From Rubrivivax sp. (lineage in GTDB: Bacteria; Pseudomonadota; Gammaproteobacteria; Burkholderiales; Burkholderiaceae_C), in the NCBI GenBank assembly GCA_024641945.1, contig JAHECD010000043.1, positions 1 through 36,497 on the forward strand: 36,497 bases of DNA, written 5' to 3'. The number at the start of each line of letters is the position of its first letter. Positions within the stretch are counted from its first letter, which is position 1. Positions 1 to 6,345 of the stretch are shown piece by piece. A model generated the notes under the pieces. The model searched no databases. It saw only the letters and a program-made list of their open reading frames with translations, and was not told the origin of the DNA. The translations under genes and the position numbers were made by a program.

Positions 1-303
1 GGCCGGCCGGCGGCCCAGGCCGACGCGGCGGCGGAGGACCTGACCGTCGTCGAGCCAGCCGGCGCCTTCAGCCTGGCGGCCTCGCTGACGCCGACCCGTT
101 TCGTGGCGGGCACCAAGTACCGGCTGGCGGTGCGGCTGGTGCAGCCCGGCGCCACGGCGGCCAAAGCCAACCCCTGGGGGCTGGATGCGCGCAATGCCTA
201 CATCCTGTTTGCCAATGATCTGCCGACGCTCGACGGACTTTGGGGCGCCGACAACGCACTGGTCGGTGGCTGGTCGGTGCTGGGCGAGATCACCCTGCGC
301 TGA
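1..303 (+). CDS. C-terminal end of an unidentified, probably exported protein (truncated by window edge)
   Basis: The reading frame is open from base 1 and ends at TGA 301-303, giving the last 100 residues of a larger protein. The tail is rich in Ala, Leu and Val with alternating hydrophobic residues typical of a beta-sandwich, and closes with the string GGWSVLGEITLR. Such endings occur in secreted carbohydrate-active proteins of the DUF4832 type, but that resemblance is from memory and weak. The next gene starts 36 bases downstream on the same strand and is an exported glycosidase-like protein, so the three genes 1-5270 may form one operon for polysaccharide handling. Function cannot be assigned from this fragment. 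Confidence 0.7.
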   Translation, partial: GRPAAQADAAAEDLTVVEPAGAFSLAASLTPTRFVAGTKYRLAVRLVQPGATAAKANPWGLDARNAYILFANDLPTLDGLWGADNALVGGWSVLGEITLR

Positions 304-339
304 TCGCGTCGCACACCCGAACCTCAGGAGCGAAACAAC

Positions 340-2331
340 ATGGCACTGAACAGCCAACCAAGGCGCGGCATGGCACTGGTCCTGCTCGCCGTCGCACTCC
401 CGCTCGGCGCCCTGGCGCAGTCGGTCACGAGCTTCACGGTGGTGAATTCGGACTCGGACACCGACATCGTCACGCTCCAGACCAGCGGCAGTGTGTCCGT
501 CGCCGGCACGCCGCGCATCAACCTGCGCGCCAACACCAGCAACACCGCCAAGGTCGTGTTCAGCGGCAACGCAGGCAGCCGCACCGAGAACGCAGCGCCC
601 TTCGCATTGAAGGGCGACAGCGCCGGCAACTACAACGCGTGGTCGCCAGCAGCCGGCACCTACACCATCACCGCCACGCCCTACACCAGCGCCGGCGTCG
701 TCGGCCAGCCCGCCACACTGACCCTGACGATCGAAACGCAGGCCGTGGCCCAGCCGGCCGTCGCCAACTTCACCATCGTCGATGCCGACAGCGGCACCGA
801 CATCGCCACCGTCGGCACTTCGAGCACCGTATCGAGCGCCACCTACCCACGCATCAACGTGCGCGCCAACGTCAACGGCCAGACGCGCAGCGTGGTGTTC
901 CAGGACGGCAGCGGCGCCGCGCTGACCGATGCCACTCCGCCGTTCTCTTTCAAGGGCGACAGCAACGGCGTCTACAGCCCCTGGTCGCCGGCCGCGGGCG
1001 TCTACACCATCGAGGCGACGCCCTACGCCGCCGCCGGTGGCGCCGGGCCGTTGGCGCGGCTGACGCTGACCGTGACGGGCCATCCGCCGACCACCGCCAA
1101 GGGCCGCCTGATGATCGACCCGGACAACCCGCACTACTTCGTCTACGACCGTGACCGCAACGGCGACGGCCAGCGCGACCCCGCCTACCTGGCCGGCGTG
1201 GGCGGCCCGGAAGGCTTTCTCTACCTGAGTTCGGGGCGCAAGCAGACGATCGTCAACCGCCTGACCGGCTCGGCGTCGCTCGCCACGCCGGTCAACGGCA
1301 TCTACTTCCACGCGACGCGCGCCTTCGGCGGCGACGGCGGGTCCACCGAGACGCCGTTCGTGAACAACGCCGATCCGAGAAGCGGTATCGACGCGGCCAA
1401 GATGGCCGACTGGCGCAGCTATCTGCAGCAGCTCGACGACGCCGGCATCGTGCTCTGGTTCAACCTGCTCGACGACCACGCGCTGCCCTACGGCTGCGAC
1501 TACAACGCCGACTACGGCAGCTACGCGCAGTCGATCGTCGACCGGTTCAAGGACCTCCTGCACCTGGTGTGGGTGACGCAGGAGGAGTACCGGTGGGGGC
1601 CTTGCAGCAAAGCGCAGAACGACGCGCGCCAGACCGGGCTGGCCGCCGCCATCCGTGCCGCCGATCCGGATCACCCGGTGGCCACGCACCACATGGGCGG
1701 GCAGGCCATGCAGTTCGGCAGCGACGCCAACATCCGCGTCTTCGGCCAGCAGACGAACAACAGCTCGCCCGAGCAGATGCACGACTCGGCCGGCAGGCAA
1801 GGCTGGACCAACAGCAGCTGGGTCTATGTGATGGCCGAAGCGCATCCCTGGCACCGCGACCTCATCGACGCCGAACTGGCCAACGGCAGCGGCCGAACGC
1901 CGATGCGGCGCTCGAACTGGGCCACGGCGCTGGCCGGCGGCTCGGTGATGATGTACGACTCCTTCGAGTCCAGCGACCCGACCGAAGCGATGCTGGACGA
2001 CTTGCGCCGCTTGCGCCAGTTCATGGAGTCGACGCCGTTCAACCGCATGACGCCGCTGTTCGACACGGCGCTGGCCAACAAGAAGCTCGACGGCACCAAG
2101 TACATCCTGGCCAATGACGCCGCCGGCCAATACATCCTGTATGCCGACGCTGCCGCCACCAGACTCGGCGTGAGGGGCGCCCCCGCCGGCAGCTACGAGC
2201 TCACCTGGTACGACCCGGTGACCGGCGCCAGGCAATCGCACGCCGGCGCGGTGGGTCCCGATGGCCAGGGCTCGTTCGTCAAGCCGGGCGGCATGGGCAA
2301 CGAGGTGGCGGTGTTCGTGCGCAAGCAGTGA
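340..2331 (+). CDS. Exported apiosidase-like (DUF4038-type) glycoside hydrolase with two N-terminal repeat domains
   Basis: A 663-residue protein starting at ATG 340, preceded by AGGAG at 327-331. Residues 1-27 form a signal peptide ending ALAQ. Residues 28-132 and 141-247 are two copies of one beta-rich domain (FTVVNSDSDTDI..., PRINLRANT..., PFALKGDS...WSPAAGTYTITATPY). From about residue 254 follows a TIM-barrel-like catalytic region (NPHYFVYD at the start, FNLLDDH, VWVTQEEYRWG, ATHHMGG). The end (YELTWYDPVTGARQSH) resembles the small C-terminal sandwich that follows the barrel in apiosidase-like proteins. The Glu pair in QEEYRW is a candidate acid/base but this is inference. It probably acts outside the cytoplasm on plant or microbial polysaccharide. 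Its repeat domain recurs in the next gene, which supports joint function. Substrate unknown. Confidence 0.7.
   Translation: MALNSQPRRGMALVLLAVALPLGALAQSVTSFTVVNSDSDTDIVTLQTSGSVSVAGTPRINLRANTSNTAKVVFSGNAGSRTENAAPFALKGDSAGNYNAWSPAAGTYTITATPYTSAGVVGQPATLTLTIETQAVAQPAVANFTIVDADSGTDIATVGTSSTVSSATYPRINVRANVNGQTRSVVFQDGSGAALTDATPPFSFKGDSNGVYSPWSPAAGVYTIEATPYAAAGGAGPLARLTLTVTGHPPTTAKGRLMIDPDNPHYFVYDRDRNGDGQRDPAYLAGVGGPEGFLYLSSGRKQTIVNRLTGSASLATPVNGIYFHATRAFGGDGGSTETPFVNNADPRSGIDAAKMADWRSYLQQLDDAGIVLWFNLLDDHALPYGCDYNADYGSYAQSIVDRFKDLLHLVWVTQEEYRWGPCSKAQNDARQTGLAAAIRAADPDHPVATHHMGGQAMQFGSDANIRVFGQQTNNSSPEQMHDSAGRQGWTNSSWVYVMAEAHPWHRDLIDAELANGSGRTPMRRSNWATALAGGSVMMYDSFESSDPTEAMLDDLRRLRQFMESTPFNRMTPLFDTALANKKLDGTKYILANDAAGQYILYADAAATRLGVRGAPAGSYELTWYDPVTGARQSHAGAVGPDGQGSFVKPGGMGNEVAVFVRKQ
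421..735 (+). repeat. Repeat domain copy 1 (about 105 codons)
   Basis: First of four related protein domains found in the two neighbouring glycosidase genes. Shared landmarks are SFTVVN near the start, a PRINLRANT strand, an NAAPFALKGD turn, WSPAAGTYTITATPY, and a closing TLTLTI strand. It follows the signal peptide directly, so it is expected to be extracellular and may bind glycan or act as a spacer. Confidence 0.75.
760..1080 (+). repeat. Repeat domain copy 2
   Basis: Second copy in the same protein, residues 141-247, with NFTIVDADSGTDI, PRINVRANV, PPFSFKGDS and WSPAAGVYTIEATPY matching copy 1 position by position. It is separated from copy 1 by an eight-residue linker. Confidence 0.75.
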
Positions 2332-2375
2332 AACAGGGCGGCGGCTCGGCCGCTTCACAAACAGGAAAGGTTTCC

Positions 2376-5270
2376 ATGCTGTTGACATTCAAGAAGGTCC
2401 ACATCGTTTCTCTGGCATTCAGCGCCGCCCTCATGGTGTTGAACGCGTCCGCGAGCGCGCAGACGAACGCCGTGCTGGTCTATGACACCGCGCAGCCCCC
2501 GATCGCGTTCGCCGCGGGCGATCTGGTCCAGGCCTTGCGGAAAAAGGGTTTCAACGTTTCGACGGCGACGCCGTCGGAGCTGGCCGCGCAGACCGCGCCG
2601 GTTCAAGTCATCGTGACCACCGGTTCGAAGGCGCTGCCCGGGCAGCCGGCCGTGGGGGGGCTGTCGAAGGAAGGCTATGCGATCCGTCGCGTGGTCAGCA
2701 GCACTGGCGTGCGCTGGTGGGCCATCGGCAACGATGCGCCGGGTGCGATGTATGCCGGGCTGGAACTGGCGGACGCCGTCGAGATCGACGGCAGCTTGAA
2801 CAACGTCGCCGACAAGCAGGCCGCGCCGCAACTGGCCACGCGCGGCATCAAGTTCAACATTCCGCTGGACAAGCGCACGCCCACCTACGCCAGCAACGGG
2901 ACGGCCGAGCAGGGGAACATCGTCGAGATGTGGAATCTGCAGTTCTGGACGCAGTTCCTGGACGCGATGGCGCGCAACAGGCTCAACACCCTGTCGCTGT
3001 GGAACCTGAATCCGTTCCCGTCGCTGGTGCGGATTCCTGAGTATCCAAACGCCTCGATCGATGACGTCCAGGGCAGCTCGGGGCAGGTCGTCAAGACCCT
3101 GACGATCGACGAGAAGATCGCCTTCTGGCGTCGCGTCATGCAGTACGCCAAGGACCGCGGCGTCGACGTCAGCTTCATCACCTGGAACATCTTCGTCAAG
3201 GGCACCGAGAACAGCGGCTATGGTTTCACGGAGTCGTGGACGGACACCAAGACCAAGGATTACCTGCGCAAGGCGGTTCGCAGCCTGTTCAGTACCTACC
3301 CGCTGCTGGCCGGCATCGGCGTCACGGCGGGCGAAAACATGGGCATCACCAACGATGCCGATCAGGAGAAGTGGCTGTGGGAGACCTACGGGCTGGGCGT
3401 GTCCGATGCCGTGGCGGCCAGCCCCGGGCGCAAGGTCAATTTCTGGCACCGTCTGCACCAGACGAGCGCCAGCGCCATCACCGCGGGCTTCAGCGCCTTG
3501 CCGGGGTTTGCCGATGGCGACTCCGGCTTCAAGATCACGCACAAGTACGCGCAAGCGCACATGTACTCCACCACCAGGCCGCTGTTCATCCAGAGGGAGA
3601 TCGACGCCATCCCGAGTGGGCGCAAGATGGCGTTGGAATTGCGGAACGACGACATGTACAACATGCGTTGGGGCGACCCGGACTTCGCGCGCACCTACAT
3701 CAACAACTTCCCCGATCGCAGCAAGGTCGAAGGCTTTCTGATGGGCCCCGACGGCTACGTCTGGGGCAGAGAGGTCACCAGCAAGACGCCCGACTCGCCG
3801 CGTCAGCTCTTCATCGACAAGATGTGGTACAGCTTCGCGATCTGGGGTCGCCTGGCGTATGACGCCACGGTGCCCAACAGCCGCTTCCAGGACCTGCTGG
3901 GCGCACGCTACCCGGAAGTTCCCAGCGGCAACCTGTACAGCGGCTTCGCCGCCGTGTCCAAGATCCTGCCGCTGTACACCAGGTTCTTCTGGGGCGATCT
4001 CGACTTCAAGTGGTATCCGGAAGCCTCGATGAGCAATAACGGATACCTGGGGGTGCAGAAGCTCATCGATCCGCTGTACCCGCCCATGACCTCCAGTCAA
4101 GATGGGCAGGCGCAGTTGCTGATGTCCGTCAAGGACCACGTCAACGGTGTTCCGGCCAACGGGCGGCTCAGCCCGCTGGACGTCGCCTCGTTGCTGCACC
4201 AGTACGCCACCACGGGCATCGACAGCGTTTCCGGCCTGAGCGCGGGAACGAACAAGGACTTGAACGACACGCTGGGCGATGTGAAGGCCATGGCCTGGCT
4301 CGGCCGCTACTACGCCGAGAAGATCCTCGGCGCGGTCGATCTGTACCGATACCAGAAGACGGGCAGTGCCGAGTCGCTCGCGGCTGCGAATGCGCATCTG
4401 CAAAACGCGGCCAACCATTGGCGCCAGTATGCGACGCAGTGGTCCAGCCAATACCAGGCGCAGCGCTTGTCGAGAATCGGCGCGGTGGTCGACATGGTGG
4501 CACTGCAGGCCGCGGTGGACAAGGACATCCCAGGAGGGGCAATGCCCCCGCCCCCTCCTCCGATCACCACGGCCGCGGTGCAGAGTTTCACCGTGGTCAA
4601 CGCCGACACCGGTGCCGAACTGGGCACATTCACCGGCAGCGCCACGCTGGCAACGCGCCCGACCCACATCAACCTGCGCGCCAACACGGTCGCCACGTCA
4701 AGCGTTGTCTTCACCGACAGCACCGGGTACTCGCGGTCGGAGGGCACGGAACCCTTCGCCTACAAGGGCAATGTGGGCCCGGTCTACAACAAGTGGGCTC
4801 CGACCGATGGTGTGTACGTCATCAACGCGACGCCGTACTCGAACGCCGGCGCAGCCGGTACAAGAGCCACCCTGACACTGACGCTCGGCGCCGCCGCGCC
4901 GCCGCCGCCAGCGCCCGCGCCCACGACGTACGACGTGACCGGCTTTGTGCTTGTGAATGCAAGCAACGGCCAGGCCATTCGCACGCTGCTGACCAACGAC
5001 ACGATCAACTTCGCGACGCTGGGGGTGTCGAGCATCAGCATCCAGGCCCTCGCCGCCGCGGGCGCGAAGAGTGTGCAGTTCAGCGGGGCGGGCATCAGCC
5101 GTACCGAGAGCGCCGCACCCTACGCCTTGCTCGGCAATTCGGGCCCGGCCTACACGCCGTGGACGCCCGCGGCCGGTACGTACTCCATCACGGCAACGGG
5201 CTTTTCCGCCAGCAATGCCACCGGCACCAAGGGCAATCCGCAAACGATCACGCTCAACGTCGTACGCTGA
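2376..5270 (+). CDS. Exported alpha-glucuronidase-like (GH67/GH115-type fold) protein with two C-terminal repeat domains
   Basis: ATG 2376 is preferred over an upstream in-frame GTG at 2328 because GGAAAGG lies 7 bases before it and the product then begins with a signal peptide (MLLTFKKVHIVSLAF...ASASAQ). The mature 964-residue protein has a small alpha/beta domain (FAAGDLVQALRKKGF..., IVTTGS, YAIR, GAMYAGLELADAV) as placed before the barrel in alpha-glucuronidases and hexosaminidases. A barrel follows, starting ATRGIKFNIPLDKRTP, with FITWNIF, GIGVTAGENMG and GFLMGPDGYVWGRE. An alpha-helical stretch comes next, then a proline linker at about 4540-4565 and two copies of the repeat domain also present in the preceding gene. 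Homologues are often labelled 'carbohydrate-binding family 6 protein'; I do not see a CBM6. Likely a secreted glycosidase acting with the preceding gene, substrate unknown. Confidence 0.65.
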   Translation: MLLTFKKVHIVSLAFSAALMVLNASASAQTNAVLVYDTAQPPIAFAAGDLVQALRKKGFNVSTATPSELAAQTAPVQVIVTTGSKALPGQPAVGGLSKEGYAIRRVVSSTGVRWWAIGNDAPGAMYAGLELADAVEIDGSLNNVADKQAAPQLATRGIKFNIPLDKRTPTYASNGTAEQGNIVEMWNLQFWTQFLDAMARNRLNTLSLWNLNPFPSLVRIPEYPNASIDDVQGSSGQVVKTLTIDEKIAFWRRVMQYAKDRGVDVSFITWNIFVKGTENSGYGFTESWTDTKTKDYLRKAVRSLFSTYPLLAGIGVTAGENMGITNDADQEKWLWETYGLGVSDAVAASPGRKVNFWHRLHQTSASAITAGFSALPGFADGDSGFKITHKYAQAHMYSTTRPLFIQREIDAIPSGRKMALELRNDDMYNMRWGDPDFARTYINNFPDRSKVEGFLMGPDGYVWGREVTSKTPDSPRQLFIDKMWYSFAIWGRLAYDATVPNSRFQDLLGARYPEVPSGNLYSGFAAVSKILPLYTRFFWGDLDFKWYPEASMSNNGYLGVQKLIDPLYPPMTSSQDGQAQLLMSVKDHVNGVPANGRLSPLDVASLLHQYATTGIDSVSGLSAGTNKDLNDTLGDVKAMAWLGRYYAEKILGAVDLYRYQKTGSAESLAAANAHLQNAANHWRQYATQWSSQYQAQRLSRIGAVVDMVALQAAVDKDIPGGAMPPPPPPITTAAVQSFTVVNADTGAELGTFTGSATLATRPTHINLRANTVATSSVVFTDSTGYSRSEGTEPFAYKGNVGPVYNKWAPTDGVYVINATPYSNAGAAGTRATLTLTLGAAAPPPPAPAPTTYDVTGFVLVNASNGQAIRTLLTNDTINFATLGVSSISIQALAAAGAKSVQFSGAGISRTESAAPYALLGNSGPAYTPWTPAAGTYSITATGFSASNATGTKGNPQTITLNVVR
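4578..4890 (+). repeat. Repeat domain copy 3
   Basis: Third copy of the shared beta-rich domain (VQSFTVVNADTG, PTHINLRANT, TEPFAYKGN, YVINATPYSNAG, TLTLTLG). It lies between a polyproline linker and a second Pro/Ala linker (about 4890-4928), so it is a free-standing module at the C terminus here, whereas copies 1-2 are N-terminal. Confidence 0.75.
4929..5267 (+). repeat. Repeat domain copy 4 (most divergent)
   Basis: Fourth copy (YDVTGFVLVNASNG, SISIQALAAAGAKSVQFSG, SAAPYALLGNSGPAYTPWTPAAGTYSITATGF). The WTPAAGTYSITAT core matches the others, but the middle strand has lost the NLRAN signature. It ends the protein. Confidence 0.7.
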
Positions 5271-5419
5271 CGTCTGGCGCGAGGCATGGGCCCTGCGCGG
5301 TGCGTGATGTCTCGAAGATCCTGCGGTACGGGTCCGTGGAGGAGACCTTCCCGCGGAAACGCTCGACCTTGGTTGCGGCCATGGCGTGCACCCTCGCAGA
5401 CGAGATCGCCGCGCGGTAG

Positions 5420-5928
5420 GGTTGCCCGACCCGATCCGAGCGCGTGGTGGTGCCGTTCGCTCGCGGCGGTTCGACGTGCGCACACGAAGTGGCGTGTGCC
5501 GCGTCCGACGGCTGCACCACGATCATGGGCTCGGTCACCACCATGGCGGCCAACCCCGCAATCAACCCGAAGATCGGGCACGTCCCGGCCAGAGACTTCA
5601 CGCCGCCCATCCACATCGCCGAGACGGCCTGCGTGCCCGCGGTGCATCCCGGCGTTCCGACCAAGGGCCACGAGAACATCGTCGAGGTCGCCCTATGTGC
5701 CGGCAGGCAAAGAGGTCGGCCTCGAGCCGGTAAACCGACCGGCCGACCACGGCCTCGTCGCGACCAAGGACACGCCGCAAGGACACGGCGGAAAGGTTCG
5801 CCGCGGCGATCAAAGCCACCGCCGAAGGGCCTGACGTCAGGAGGCGCACCGGAGACACCGGCCCGCTCGTGGTTCTCGGCACGCCCAAGCAGGTCGCAGC
5901 CGAGATCGCTGCCGAACGGTTGGTGTAA
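5420..5928 (+). pseudogene. Broken Bug/TctC-type solute receptor gene
   Basis: Three pieces in three reading frames line up in order with tripartite tricarboxylate transporter receptors (Bug family). Piece one, from about 5423, reads PTRSERVVVPFARGGST, the usual first strand of the mature receptor (YPxRPIRLVVPFxPGGxxD). After an apparent deletion of about 40 codons it continues SDGCTTIMGS...NPAINPKIGHVPARDFTPPIHIAE...VHPGVPTK. A second frame carries GLVATKDTP at about 5751-5777. A third, from 5782, carries DTAERFAAAIKATAEGPDVRRR and GTPKQVAAEIAAERL, ending at TAA 5926-5928. The usual PG-L-ASxGxGxxxH and PYKG segments are missing. No signal peptide or start can be made out, and a stop lies at 5417-5419. 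The order of motifs makes the family call fairly secure; the exact ends are not. Confidence 0.65.
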
Positions 5929-6345
5929 AGGAAAGTCACCGCCCGGCAGAAGTTGCGCAACAGCAGGTGGTCGCGCAGTGCGCGGCGGGCAAACGCAGCA
6001 CGTTGTCAGCCACGCCGAGCGTCGAAGTGTCCGCGCGCGCCGCCGCGCATGTCTTGTCCGCGTCGACGGGACAGCGCCACCGCGGCTGCCCACCTCCGAA
6101 GCAAACGTTGCCGTTGGACACATCGAGTTGGGGGTTTGTCGATGTATACATCTTCATCGACGGTTCGCAGGAGATGCGACAGTCGATTTCGGGCGCAAAG
6201 ACGGCGCTGGACGACACCCCAAGCGGTGGTCGGGCAGCGCATCAAGATCAACAACAACGCGGAGCGAATCCGCCCGGTCCATAAGCGCTGACGGCAGAGC
6301 TCGCCTGGCCCTGTTCGCTCATGACTTCAATATCAATCGAGTGTC
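5929..6345. other. Gene-poor stretch between receptor pseudogene and regulator
   Basis: No credible gene is seen on either strand. Short open frames give compositionally biased Arg/Ala/Ser translations with no family resemblance, except for the IS66-like scrap near its end. The region reads as decayed coding DNA rather than a regulatory spacer. No convincing ribosome binding site or promoter for the gene starting at 6346 was found. Confidence 0.5.
6198..6291 (+). pseudogene. Possible remnant of an IS66-family transposase C-terminal motif
   Basis: One frame reads GQRIKINNNAERIRPV at 6232-6279. IS66 TnpC proteins carry a conserved string of the form GRxEIDNNAAERAIRPV near the C terminus; the match needs two single-codon gaps. 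A neighbouring frame just upstream reads KTALDDT, resembling the residues that precede this motif. Nothing else of an IS66 element, such as inverted repeats or tnpA/tnpB, is recognisable. This is a suggestion from a short motif only. Confidence 0.35.

Noticed and set aside
240..1154. A 304-codon open frame overlapping the first glycosidase
   Set aside because: The translation is an Arg/His/Gln-rich shadow; the correct frame shows a signal peptide and repeat domains.
2355..4667. A 770-codon open frame on the minus strand inside the second glycosidase gene
   Set aside because: Its translation is Arg/Gly/His/Val-rich with no family resemblance and it lies fully antisense to a gene with a signal peptide, domain structure and ribosome site. 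Long antisense frames are expected at this GC content.
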